From assembly GCF_027744825.2 (NCBI RefSeq), contig NC_071347.1:9237501-9301500 (forward strand): DNA of 64,000 nt, in the 5' to 3' direction. Of this stretch, positions 17,850 through 30,370 are shown piece after piece. Each line of letters opens with the position of its first letter. Position 1 is the stretch's first letter. The position numbers and the translations under genes are program-made. The stretch comes from Synchiropus splendidus. Taxonomy: Eukaryota; Chordata; Actinopteri; Syngnathiformes; Callionymidae. A model generated the notes under the pieces. It was given only the letters and a program-made list of their open reading frames with translations, was not told where the DNA came from and searched no databases.

Positions 17850-20800
17850 TATCTCACTTTTTAAAAGTGCGGGCCACATTATGAACTGGAAATGTGAGGC
17901 ACGGCTCGATTAAAAAAAAGGTTTCTACAAAAGATAGAAGGAATGGAAAGATGGGAGAAAGGGAAAACTAATTCATAAAAATGCAGAATTGTGTGCGTAA
18001 GCTTTGTGCATCTGCAATAAAAGGGGATTGTTGAGCTCTTCATTATTTTTGTTTTGACACTAAGCAGTCAACATGTACTGAAAAGGGTAATATTTAGGTC
18101 AGAAATACAAATTCATTTCAATAGAACAGTGGACTAAAATACACAAATCACGCAACATATGCAACACATGTGTAAAGTAAACATAATTCTAATAAAAAGA
18201 AAGTAGGTTTTCCTTCATTCCTTTCTGTTGCTTGTTCCATAATGGCCTCACAGTGGGCAGCTCCCTTCTCAACGCCTTGAGGCGAGAAGTGGGGGTCACC
18301 TAGATTAGGCAATTTAAGGTTGAATTTACTGGCGTCAATTGGATCGATTAAAATGTTGTTTTGTATCATGGCTGTTAATAGACAAAATACATATTTATTT
18401 CTGATTTGATCTGATTTCTCAACTATGTAGATGACTAACTCTTTGCCTTGCGATTCAATCTCAGACGGGCTGAGGGGAACAAACTTCCCTCTCAAGGGGG
18501 CTCAAATTAGACATGACCTCAACATGAAGTCACAGCTATATATACACATCAGTAAACCAACCCATTAGCATTGTAAGATGTGCTTATAACGTATTTATAT
18601 ATGATGTCATAAAAGGGGTTGAAGTCAAGAAGGTATGTTTCGTGACTGTTTTTACATTCACAACCATAGAAACCAGGGCCATTAATATGTGGACACGCAC
18701 CTGCTGATTCCCTTCAGACTCAACTCAAATGCTTGAGAAACAATATCCAGTTTCCATTTATTAGATTTTCTTAAATCAACCTGTAGGTTTGCTGATGACA
18801 ACAACTGTGTTATAAAAACAATAGCTGCATCAGATATCGCCATCTGTCTCTATAGTACTGCGTAGGTATTTGGTTTCAGGGCTCTGAGAGAGGGGTCAAC
18901 TCTGGTCCACATTCCTGACCTTTCTTTGTGCTTTTCAAATAAGAAGTTGATGAGAACTAACCACTAGGTTTCTTTCAGTAAAGATGACTTGTTCTTGAAA
19001 AGGTGTTTCATCAGACAAAAACTGGACTAGAGTTTATATTCTGAGGCAAAGCTGGCAAAAATAAACTCAGAATGAATTCAGAATTCAGAAATATTTGCAC
19101 ACTCACATTTGAGTCTAAAGTACATTTTGGTTGAACATATGAGATTAGAAGTTATATATTTAGTGCTGCTGCAAAACGTAGTAATATTTTTCTAAAATTT
19201 CACCTTTACTTTGAGTCATATTTTTCCTGGGGAAGGCTTCTATTATTATGCTGCGCACACACGGGCGCATGTCTAAGGTTCCTGTGCTAACAGAGCTCCT
19301 GCAGCTCGACACTGCAGTGGTGCACAGTGCTGTTTTCAGAATGAGGGTCCCTGAGGGGAGGCTGGACTGTGAGGAAAACTAGAGAGGAAATCACACCCAG
19401 TTGCGCCCATCTGGCCCAGTTCACATCTGCAGATACAATGTGGGTCTGGAAATAAAGCAGGCACACTTTTGGCGCTGAGCTTGCGGCTGTTGACGTTGGC
19501 TGGAACAAGAGGTTATTATACAGTAGTAGAAGGCTTAAAGTACACAAATACCTGCCAGTGGAATTAGAAGATAGTCATTCAGAGTCATGGGCAATTCAAA
19601 CAGTGGCTTCCTTTGTGTTCTGTCATCAGCGCAGCTCGAAACATATCTGATCTGTAATAACACAGTAGGAAGAAGCCTATACACATCCTCCACAAGTCTG
19701 TTAACTTTATATAAGGCCAACAAAACAATGGAGTTTTTATAAGTGGAGATCATAATGGCAGCGCTGCTTTTAGACAAGCATATTTTTTACTGCCGTCGAT
19801 GGCTTCCAGATGGAAGTGGGTGGCAGTGACAGAATTTAGACAGCAGTTAAACTGAGCCACTTAGCGGCGCAGCGCGTGACAGACGCGCCAGAAATCCAAC
19901 GCAGGATGAACAAGGTCGGCTCCAGTTCACATTTGAGCTGTTTAGGAATTAAGCTGTAGCACAGCTTAAAAATGAAATGCATCTTAAATGCAAAATATTA
20001 AAATTCCTTTAATATTTTAATGTAAAAAAACAACAACTTCCAGGTTGATTTTACTGCTGAGGAGTCCCACACGTTTGCACACGGCTAAATCCAGACTTCA
20101 TATACGTCCATGTTTCCTTTTCTCCCGACTTGGAAGAATGTGCTGATGTTCATGTTTTCATTCGAGCTCCATTAAAAACATATTTCCACGAGGTTGGGGC
20201 AAGGCGAGACATTTGAGACTTTCTTCTCAGTGGCAAACACCCCGGCAGTGGTGGTTTCACTCCTGTGTAACTGCCTTTGGAACGGACTGTGAAACAGCAT
20301 GGGATAGATTTGGACCAAGAAGTACCACATAACTGGGAAATCCAAACATATTCTCAATGCAGCTCTGGGATCATTCTTAATGTCCATATTGGCATCTGCA
20401 GTTATACTGTACAGCTCTTTATTGGAATTATTCTTTGGGGAACCTTGGAAAACCAAACCATACACACAAAATATTAAACACAAATTCTTATATGTAAATC
20501 ATACACAGCCACCTCAGACAGCTTCCACCATCTTGACTAAACTGGTTGCTGTGAACGTTTGAGAATAGCAAACTAATAAATAACCTTATACGATAAAGCT
20601 CGCCGACTGAAGAGTACACATTATACATACGATACAAAAACCAGGCAGTCAGGCTTCCTCAGTTGATATCCATCACAAGGGGCTAAAATTATTCACCAGC
20701 TGTGGGTTATTTACATTTATTGAACGGTCAATAACTGGCAGGCTTTTAACAGGAAATAGGAGTCGAATGTGAATATCTGCATTTTACTGGGGTAAGTTCA

Positions 20801-21224
20801 GCATAAAGCAGCTTTCTGGTTCATTTCCGGCCCAATACACAACAGACTCATACATCTGCTTTCCACCCTTATATTGAATTCCCTTCCATCATCACCTTTT
20901 CTTTTGTAATTTGCAAGATAGTGAGAGATCTCTGCTTGATCTTTGTGACTCACATGATTGACATGCACTGGAGGGGATCCAGAGTTTGGAGACTAGTCTG
21001 ATCATTTTGACAAGGCTGGGCTGGGTTTGTAACCAGAATTTTGGAAGGATGAAATGCACCTTTTAACAGGCAAATCTGCCATTTTTATCGGACGACTTTA
21101 GATCTGCAACGAATTATACAAAGAGTTCTGTGTGTAATCTGCAGAAACCGTAGTCAGAGTTCAACCCAACACAAAAGATCTTCCAATAAAAGCTTCTCGT
21201 TTAGTGGGGGGTGGTGAAGTGCAT
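17850..21224. other. intergenic spacer tmem178b-fibin
   Basis: No supported gene. A 115-codon minus-strand frame at 18148-18495 has a protein-like composition but no family I recognise. The right end, below 21225, should hold the fibin 3' UTR; minus-strand AATAAA occurs at 20716-20721 and 20418-20423. Confidence 0.5.
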
Positions 21225-21848
21225 CTAGGAGTCAGGGTGGAGATACTGGGTCTTCAGGCGGCTCAGTCTGGTTCCGTGGCTGCGGACGATGAGGGACAGC
21301 AGCTCGTGCTTGTCTCTCAGCCCCGCGGAGATGTCAGTGGTGTGTCGCAGCGTGTCCCGGATCTCCGCCACATGCTTGACCGCGTAGCCGCTCAGCTGCT
21401 GCTCCTCTCTCAGCTCGCTCTCCTGACTTTGCTTGAACTTCACCTCCAGCTCCACAAGGGACTTATCCACGCCGGAGAAGGCCTCCCGGATCTGGGCGAG
21501 CTCCCGGTTGAGGAGCTTTCCGTAGCTGTCCTCCCCATCCAGGTCGCGGGTCACCGACCGCCCGATGCCCTCCAGCAGCCGCGCGGCTTCCTCCGCCTGC
21601 AGCCGGGCGATAATGAGGTCGTCCCGGATCTCGCTGTCCTCCGAGGCGCCGCACCGATGAGCGTCGGAGAATTTAAACAACATCTGGCACTTCTCCAAGT
21701 CCTCCGTCTCTTCGTAGTAGCCATCAGGGACGAAGTAGTGGTGGAAGGTTCCGTTGGAGATCTCGGCCTGGAGGGGTCCGTCATAGACCGCCGAGCAGCA
21801 GCGCAGGCTGGTGAGCGCGCAGAGCAGCAGCAGCAGGAGCGGCTCCAT
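21225..21848 (-). CDS. fibin: fin bud initiation factor (secreted)
   Basis: Secreted factor shown in zebrafish to act upstream of tbx5 in pectoral fin bud initiation. Single exon, 207 aa, TAG at 21225, near the length of the mammalian protein (about 211). Residues 1-20 form a signal peptide (MEPLLLLLLCALTSLRCCSA). The mature start YDGPLQAEISNGTFHHYFVP is the family hallmark and contains a glycosylation site NGT. Then come EETEDLEKCQMLF, DLDGEDSYGKLLNRE and the C-terminal GLRDKHELL / RSHGTRLSRLK. The middle is helical with little else to name. The frame stays open 103 codons upstream of this Met (to 22157), but the signal peptide fixes the start used. The gene is GC-rich relative to its flanks. 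ano3 lies next on the same strand, as in mammals. Confidence 0.94.
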   Translation of the reverse strand: MEPLLLLLLCALTSLRCCSAVYDGPLQAEISNGTFHHYFVPDGYYEETEDLEKCQMLFKFSDAHRCGASEDSEIRDDLIIARLQAEEAARLLEGIGRSVTRDLDGEDSYGKLLNRELAQIREAFSGVDKSLVELEVKFKQSQESELREEQQLSGYAVKHVAEIRDTLRHTTDISAGLRDKHELLSLIVRSHGTRLSRLKTQYLHPDS

Positions 21849-21974
21849 CGTGCGCCTCCTCTCGCTCCGTCTGCGCTGGAGCTGAGAGCCGGAGCTGTTT
21901 TCTCCCCGACTCAGGTTACACATACCCCCGTCACCCTGACTGAGAGCCAGTAGGGGCCCCTGTGGTCCCGGGAC

Positions 21975-21985
21975 TGACTCAGTCA
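21975..21985. promoter_or_regulatory. AP-1/MARE-like palindrome in fibin 5' flank
   Basis: TGACTCAGTCA, a pair of overlapping AP-1 half-site palindromes, lies 127 bp upstream of the fibin start codon. It may be in the 5' UTR or core promoter; the transcription start is unknown. Confidence 0.35.
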
Positions 21986-22486
21986 CAACATGTTTTCGCT
22001 CGGAATGTTCAAAATGAGGTTGGCAATTATGGAGTCTGATGGTTTCTGGCGCAGTAGACTGATGATGTGCGGTGCTTTCACTGTGGATGTTGCGCACCTG
22101 AGAGGAGAAAAAGCAAGCGAGGCCCTCGTCAGTCTCCTTTACTGAAACATACGCCATGTGCTACACTTAGGACCCGTGTCTGGAATAAAAACAACTGACC
22201 AATTTCATAATTCCAGCCACTGAAAAAACACAAGTACAATTCACAAATGCAAACATTGGTCATCCAGCATCAGCTGGAAAAAAAAAAGAATTTCAATGTC
22301 AACTGACAGGTAGCAATAAATATGGCTGAATTAAAAAAAAGAATACTGTATATTTGACTTTGTCGCGAGCACATGCCGATGGGATGTGCGCGAGGAAGCC
22401 ATCTTCAATCACGTCAGTGAACTGACCCAACAAATGCAACGTAGACAGCAGCAACACAATGAGAATTTGCACAACAATTGCTTGTC

Positions 22487-22507
22487 TGACGTCATCACCT
22501 GACGTCA
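22487..22507. promoter_or_regulatory. twin consensus CRE sites upstream of fibin
   Basis: Two perfect TGACGTCA octamers at 22487-22494 and 22500-22507, separated by 5 bp, about 640 bp upstream of the fibin start. This is the full CREB/ATF consensus. Function is inferred only from sequence and position. Confidence 0.45.
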
Positions 22508-22814
22508 GTGTTCCAGCATTGATAGCTCCAGAAGCTCAGAGTGAAACAATGGTTGTACAAGTAAACTCACAAGTGCAACATAATATCATAACATTGTTTG
22601 ACAATATTGTCCAGTTACATTGTGACATTGCATCATTTCCTGATATTTCTTATGTCATGATATTATTACATGTGCCAAGGTGATGACAATTGCGGTGCTT
22701 TGCTGGCCGAAATGAGGGTTTTCTTGCACACTGACCATATTAACTGTCAATTATGAGAATTTTATTCATACAAATGTGTCAAGCACTTCAACAAATACAA
22801 GACAATTACTCCTA

Positions 22815-23050
22815 AATAACGCAATAATATAAAAAAAAAACATGATAAATGTCACAAAATAACAGGATAATTTCACAAAATAATTTGATAATATTACAAA
22901 ATAGCACGAGTATAGAAATGAAATGATATCAGGAAAGTATCATAATAAAATTATTAACATGATTATGTCATAAAATAAGGTGCTAAGTATTATGAAACAA
23001 CACGATGATAACATTAAATAATGTGATGCTTATCACAGAATAGAATGAGA
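22815..23050. repeat. degenerate AT-rich minisatellite
   Basis: Diverged units of about 20-24 bp resembling ATGATAATNTCACAAAATA recur across the segment (for example at 22840, 22861, 22885, 22965 and 23005). Similar but weaker motifs extend left to about 22560. Confidence 0.5.
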
Positions 23051-26000
23051 AGTATTGATCCAAAAAAAGCTTTGCCCTGAACTTCTCTTGCCGAGGCCAA
23101 TGTTAGAGTCTAACCAGAGTCATGGACAAATCAATTTGCAACATCACGAAATAGCTTTTGTTTCACTTTTTAAATTAGCTTTCAGAGGTATTTAGAAGAG
23201 TGATGGTCGGCATGTAGTGCTGAGATCAGGGACCGAAACACAATGAATTCATTCAATTAATAATATTCGGAAAAATGACATGAAAAATAGCATGAAAAAT
23301 ATTGTAATTTTTCATCTCTCCTTATTGATATTTGTCTTTCACTGCCTGGATCCACTCAAAGTCATGTAAAATATCCATAGACAAGTTCATTTTGAAGTTT
23401 CCTTTTTCACTCCCGTCATGAAATAGGGAGCAGCCATTCTGTCATGAACGGGTGAATAATCCTGTCATAACAATGATGGAAAGAGTTAACATCAAAGCAG
23501 CTTTTGTTTAAATCTAATCCTCAAAGTTTATTTTTCCTGCTCCTGCTCCTGTCAGATCAGCGCAGATAAGGCGGAGGAGTTTTCTGCTCAGGCTACGGGG
23601 CAGACAGTCGCTCCAATGTCTGGCTCGTCTGGGTCAATTTAGGACAATTTAGAAAAAGACAGCCGTCTGTCATCACATGGTTTTTCTCCTCCCAGAATGA
23701 CAGAATGTTCTTTCACACTTATCCCCCCTCTCTCTCCAGATACGGTCTCTCCATGTGCCCTGGAGGGGATGTGATCTAACCCCTCCTATCCTGGGCTTCA
23801 GCCTTCGCACAGACAGAAAGATTGAGTTCTTATGTTCTTTGACTTTCCACTGTTTAGTTAAAGTGAATGAGTGAGCAGCTACCTTCAGTCTGCTGGAAGC
23901 GCTAACAGGCTGAACCTTCGTTCCTCTGAAGTCTATGAATTATTTAAAGTCTGTCACAACTGAGTGGTCTGTCCTGGAGTGACTTCTATGCATCTATGAA
24001 AGACCTACTTTTATATTCTCATCTTGGACCCTGTGAGGCAGAGACCTCCATCTTTTTTTGTTGTTGATGAAAATCAAGCAAGAAGGAAAAGTGTTTTCGC
24101 CGTATCGTTGACCCTGATAACTTTCGACAGGTGATCGGATGAGGAGTGGAGGGAGGGTCTCCAGGCTAGATCCCCTCCGCTGCATATCCTGTCTCAGATA
24201 ATTGCATCAAGCCGGGGTGGTCTCCTCATGTTAGCATGGCTCGCACAAACTGGAAACATATGCTGACCCCTTCACGCAGAACAGGAAGTGGCTATTTCAC
24301 TAGATAGTTGCAGAAAAATGACAGATGACATTCATTCATGATGAAAGGAAAATCAACTATTTGAACTCTATGTAGGCCTCATTCCTAGATCAGTTTCAGT
24401 TAAAAAAAATCTGGTTTGTTCTGGAATACATCAAAATGCTGCTCCAATATGTAAAAGATTTTAGAATTTTTTTGTTTAGATAAAATGACTACAGTTTCAA
24501 CTGCTGCTGATGTAGCAGTTGCTAAACAAAAGTACCTTTTGAAAGCCTTGTGTGGAGAGATAAGAGAGTAGAAAGAAGCTTGAGCTGAAGAATTCCGGGA
24601 ATATAAACTTGGCTTTGAGGCAAATGGCAGATGATTGGCAAGCTCAGGTCAGACGGAGACCTTTCCAACAAGAATCCAAAGTGTCATCACCTGGCTGCGA
24701 GTCAGCTGGACGCAGTTTCTTTTTCAGCACCACACTATTGAGGAGAGACGGAGCAAGAGAACTTGACATCTGAAATGTAATTTAGGATTAAAATTGAACG
24801 TGAAAAGCTGGCCGAGGCATTTGGGTTTATAGTCAGATGGATGGTGTCAGGAAGACAGAAAAGTCAACAGTTTTCTTGACCGACTAGATTCTGCTGCTTT
24901 GCTTGTGAAAGTCCATGTGATGACATTCATCTGTTCTGGCTGGAAGAAGTTAAAATAAAATAAAACATGGCGGAGCAGATGAAGGCAAAGGGGAAACTGG
25001 TTCAAGTGTTGAAGACAACAGTGCAGCTGGTGACCGAATAGACGGCCTCAGTTTGAGTGTTCCCTGACTTTGGGGTGTGACAGTGATTGTTGTGCCTTCA
25101 CCTGAGAACTGACGGCTGTTTTTCTTATTATTGCTGCAACATGAGCACACAGTCGAGTGACGTGGACATGGAGATCAAGAACTGATGGAATAACATTGAA
25201 TCATTGCATCAGCTCACTGTGAGTGTGTGTGACAATATTTTGTAATGAAAGTGTATCATTACATTTTATAAGTGAAGTTTTGAACTTGTGTTGGTTGTTT
25301 GTTTGTCTCACCACTGTTTCTTTTGTTGCAGCGTTTGTCCTGCTTAGTTTCACTCCCACCGCACATGAGTCTAGGAAAGTTTTTTTTTTTTTAAATTTAA
25401 TATCAAAATCCCTTCTGAATCTAATATATAAACAACTCCAAAATCAATCTGTTGTTTTTCTCCAGTCATATTTTCCAGTTCGATGGCACATGATAACATA
25501 AGCCTGTGGTTTGTTTGGAGGAAGGAGAGAGGAATTAAGGATGGTGCTTTCAGAGGGGACACCAGGAAAGTTGTGGCCAGAGAGTGGACAAAGACGCAAC
25601 GTAAAGAACGGGACAGTGTTTGAGTGACTTTAATATTTGCAATATGTTTTATGGCAGAATAGAAAATTGCCTTTCAAACTGGAGTTTGAGGGGAACTGAA
25701 CTCTAAAGGAGCTCTACTGTTTATGTTTCAATCCGTAAAGACTTCCAGAGGCTTCAGGATGCGTCTGAATCACCCCAGAATCCGGAAGAAACCACAGCAG
25801 GTCAAAGGTTACTGTCAAATATCTGGGTGCTCTCCAGTGAGCACCTGAATAAATACATGTCTGGCAGTATAAACACAGAGAGAGTAAACTAAGCGGGTCA
25901 GTGCGGGGTTGTAGCAGGGCGAGCGGCTCGCAGCAGATGTGGCAACAGATGTCACAGCAAATATCATTTAGAGGAGTTTTGGGGGATGTCCTTGTTGATC

Positions 26001-26570
26001 CTCTGCTGTCTTACGTGCTGTATGTTTGTGTGTGGAGAGTGTGTGTTTAAACTAGGCTTTGAAGGCTGAGCGGACTCAGATGGTGACGAGGGGTTTTGCT
26101 GCTGCAATGCTTTGAATCGAGATCAGCCATCGGACACACAGCCTCAGCGGGTTTTCACATGGCTTTGAAAAGAGTTTTTCAAAGCCTTAGCGTTTATTTT
26201 GCTCCAATCCACACAGAAGACTTCATCAAGAGATATCTCACCATCGATTATTGTAGTTGTTTTAACAATCCAAATACATCTGGCTCTACTTACAGTGAGA
26301 CACTTGAACAGAGACAGGGTTTCTTTCCATATAGGCGGCATATAATTGTTTTATATTGTGGCATGAATGTCTTTTTTTGAAAATAATATTAATGTGAAGT
26401 GTGGCAACCATTCACTTTATGAACTAAAATAAGAAATCCCTACTCCACATGTGGTAAACCCAAGGTCCAAGGTCCAAATCTCGTCCACCAAGTTATTTTA
26501 CGCGGACGGAGGATTAAATTCAATACAGATTAACATGCTCTCACTGACATCATCTGTGAAGCGTCTAGTG

Positions 26571-26751
26571 CAGTGGTTCTTAACCTGGGTTCGATCGAAC
26601 CCTAGGGGTTCGGTGAGTCGGTCTCAGGTCCACCCCTCAGTCTAGTCTGCAGTTAGTGGATCATATTATATTTTTTACTAAAGAAGGGTTTGGTGAATGA
26701 GCATATGAAACTGGTGGGGTTCGGTGCCTCCAACAAGGTTAAGAACCACTG
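26571..26751. mobile_element. hAT-type MITE with 8-bp target duplication
   Basis: A 181-bp element begins CAGTGGTTCTTAACCTGGG and ends CAAGGTTAAGAACCACTG, giving inverted termini of about 17 bp with one mismatch. Subterminal GGGGTTCGGTG occurs near both ends. It is flanked by perfect 8-bp duplications GTCTAGTG at 26563-26570 and 26752-26759, the size made by hAT transposases. There is no coding capacity, so it must have been moved by an enzyme encoded elsewhere. Confidence 0.9.
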
Positions 26752-29700
26752 GTCTAGTGTTTAAGATGGTGTGATAAATAGACAAATGTGGAGGGAAGGA
26801 AATATGACGAAAGCTGGCTGTATTAAAAGTAAGGGAATTACAGTACTTTATTCTAAATGCTGAGCTAGTTATGCTAAATTTAGCTTCAGTTAAAATCACG
26901 ACAATTTAGAATCAGTTAGAGATTGTTAAGTACATTTTGTTCAGTCTGTGACTTGGATGTGTTGAAGATTTGGTCCCCCTTCTGTGATGGAGTGTTATTG
27001 CAAAGTTGAAAAAAATTAAATTATAATAGTTTACTACTAATTACATAGGATTTATAGAAAATATAGAGGTGACAGTTTAGACTGAGGAACACATATTTAA
27101 CATTAATCAGCTAATTACTTGCTTATTTGCTGTCAATAATGACAATATAATTATCATTAATAAATATATAATAATCGTAATAATGATGTAGTTTAGAGTG
27201 AAACTTTGGTGACCAGTCCTGGCTAAAATGTCCTCAGGCATTACGAAACACAGTACTTGAATAATGAATAACTGTTTTATTTACAGGCTAATAAGCTGAT
27301 GATACACATCAAACAGGTAGTATATCATCAGAGATATTTTCAAATAAATCTAGAGTAAAAACATGGTCAAAAACATATGAGCAAATAATGAGAATGCCAA
27401 AAATAAAAAAGAAATAGCATAGATATAAGCATATACATATATATGGGAGAGGGCTGACATGCTGTGGCAACCCCTCATCTGTTTTTTATTCAATATCTGT
27501 CTGCTTTTACATTATTATTCTTGTGTGTTTAGGTCAGACCAAGGCAGAAGATTTCAGTATTGTTAAAGGAGGCTTTTGTCTGAATGAGAATGACAACCAG
27601 CCTTAAGGTTCTCACCACATGTAGATGACCCAAGTCTTCTCTTGAGTCCCTCTGAGTAATCCAACTCCCCTGCTCCCACAGAGGCTTAGTAATGGTCTTC
27701 AACCTGAATTTAGAAGGAATGAATGGAACCAAGCCATAGGAGGAAATGAGCTGCTTGGCGGAGGGCTGCTCGCTCACTGCGCCTCTAGTTTTCATATTTT
27801 TGTTAGTCCAGCCAAGACAGTTTTTGTTATCCGGTCGACTGCAACAGGATTACACCCAGCTGGTTTGCAGATAAACAAAAGTGAGTCCTGAGCTAGTTTC
27901 AAAACTGCAGGCTGTGTCTCTGTGGCCCAGCCAGGCTTCACCTGAACCTCAAGACAGAGGAGAATTTACCACCCAGCCACAGCTGCTGTATCGCTCTGAG
28001 CCACACACACTCACACCTCCCTGAATCAATGAATTTACCTGCATGGCTGGTGACCTTTAATAGTCCATCACTTCTCAGTTCCATGATGTCTCCGTCTGAC
28101 CTTGACTGGTAATGGAAGGTTCCAGCTTCTCTCCTCAGCAACCCCAAGTCATCTTTCACTCGGCAGCGCAGCTGAGTGTTTTAACCACCTTCATTCTTCA
28201 CCTCCCTGCTGTGACTCCACTGATGCCATTTCAGGGCAGCAACAAGTACGAACTGTTACTGCATTCTTGAATTGTGAAAAACTCTATTTAACTCTGAACT
28301 TTTTTCATTCCATAATTCTATAGGAAATTATTCTGTCTTTATGGAATTACTTTTACCGATGGTGTTCCTGTTCCGACCTTCTTTTATTTCTACCCTTCCA
28401 TATAAGGCGTTGACTGTTATTATCGTTTTAATATCACAAAGCACTGGCCCCTTCAACATCATATGATTTTAAGATTTGCACACCTGCGTGGCAGCGCTGA
28501 CTCCCCCACGCTTGACCACACACAAGCAGGGATTTATGGCCCGGGTCTCCGAGAGCTGGCTGATTACCTTCCTAACCTGCACAGTAAATCACCTCTGTGT
28601 GAGCAGCAGCGCTCGCGTGCAGGAGCGCGTGCAGACGGAAGGGAGAGGAAGCTGATTTCCTTTCATGGAAAAAAAAATCTGAATAGTGCTTCTTTTGTGT
28701 GAAGACACGGAAATGGCTTTATTTCCTTTCGAATTTGTGCTTCTAAGTGGGTCACGCTTGAGCTCTGCATGCTTTTATTATTGCTGACTTTCTGACTCGG
28801 TGGACGGCTTCACATCCAAACGTCTGACTTGAATAACTAGCAGCAGATTCATGTTACGATCCACTCCTTAAACCTGTTCTCCAGTCACTCCCTGAACACT
28901 CACTGCAGTGGAGAATGTCTCCGATTGTAAAAAAAAAAAAAAGAGAGAAGTTAGCAAGGTTGTTCATCAAAGGAAAAAAAGAAATATAGAGTCCATTATT
29001 AAGAGGGACTGATGGTGTGAATCTTAAATAAATAATTAATAAGATCAGATTAGCCCTTTCTGAACTGCCATTGAATCAGACAGAGCTCTTTTAATGTGCA
29101 GGAGAGTATTTTGTTTTGGTCCTTCTCAACTTGGAATCCAAAGTATAACATAACATTTGCAAGTAGCTCAAACTCTAACACATTAAAATGGCACACATTC
29201 ACTGGTGTGTACAAAATAATTTTGATGTATTGTTCTTCCTCATGTGGCTTTCATTTTATGGGCATGTAAATGAGAAAACACGTCCCTCTGCCTTCCTTGC
29301 TGCTCTTGAGCAACACAATGTGATCAGTTCATCATGAGACATTTCATCATTTACACTTATTTGCTTCCAAATCTTTCCTCTTTATATGAATATTTTCTAT
29401 CATTCCTCCCAAGATCATAGTCACCGTGACATCTCTCTTCAGTCTTCCTCACCAGCATCTCCAGTTGTTTACAGAGTCAGACAATTCTTTCATTCTGATA
29501 AATTTCCAAAATCCTGACTCACTGATTCGTTTTCAGTGCCAACAGCAGAGCCAGACAAACCTGTCCAAGTTTTTGGGGAGCAACAGTTGGCGTGAAATAC
29601 GATTAGATGAGTCTGTCTCTAATCAGAACCAGACTACTTCATGAGTGTGTACTGTGTGTATACACACCTTTAGTGCACCATGAGAATCCACTTCTTTAGC

Positions 29701-30079
29701 TGCTGGAGAGGAAACGCCCGACCAACTAAAGATCCCTGAGTTATATCTTAGATGATGAAGTTACAGGAGAACGTTTGGCTTGCATGAGCTCATGCTAGCT
29801 AGCAGAGAAATGACGTGAAATGCTTTCTCTTTTGTGCTGGAGATTTTGTTTGAAATCCAAAACCAAGAGTTTTGATTGATAAATTTGCTCAGTTTAGTTT
29901 TGCTGTGCTCTTCTGTACACTCAATAATGAATTTCTTGCATTCCATCAGAATAGTTTATTTTTTTATGGTATTAACAAAATAAATTACATGTCCATAATA
30001 TTTGTGCAGTGCTTTTCAGGATGCTCTTACATGTGTTATGCCTACAGTTCGGGATATTCCAAAAGAGAAGTGAGGACTT

Positions 30080-30370
30080 GTGTTTTTATTTTTTTAATTT
30101 TTATTTTTTTGATCGCTCTGTTTTGCTTTTTTAGTTTTAGTCTAGTCTTAACATCAAGCTGTGATAGTTTTTATTATTTTTGGCTTATACTTCTTTTTGG
30201 TGTAGGCCACTTTTAGTCGACTGAAAGTCTTTCAGCATTTTAGTCTTATTTAAGTCAAAGTCATCCATGGTTATTTTCATTTACTCTTAGTAAACTGATG
30301 ACATTTTGTAGTTTTAGTTAGCGACTATATGTATTTTAGTCTATTTTAGCTGATGAAATCTATTTAATCT
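30080..30370. repeat. AT-rich repeat with recurring TTTTAGTC/GACTAAA motif
   Basis: At least six variants of TTTTAGT(C) occur in 290 bp, including the palindromic TTTTAGTCGACTGAAA near 30209. It looks like a diverged interspersed repeat; I recall similar sequence widely in teleosts but cannot name the family. Confidence 0.4.

Noticed and set aside
21204..21953. 249-codon open frame on the plus strand
   Set aside because: It is the antisense shadow of the GC-rich fibin coding sequence and has no start context or domain of its own.
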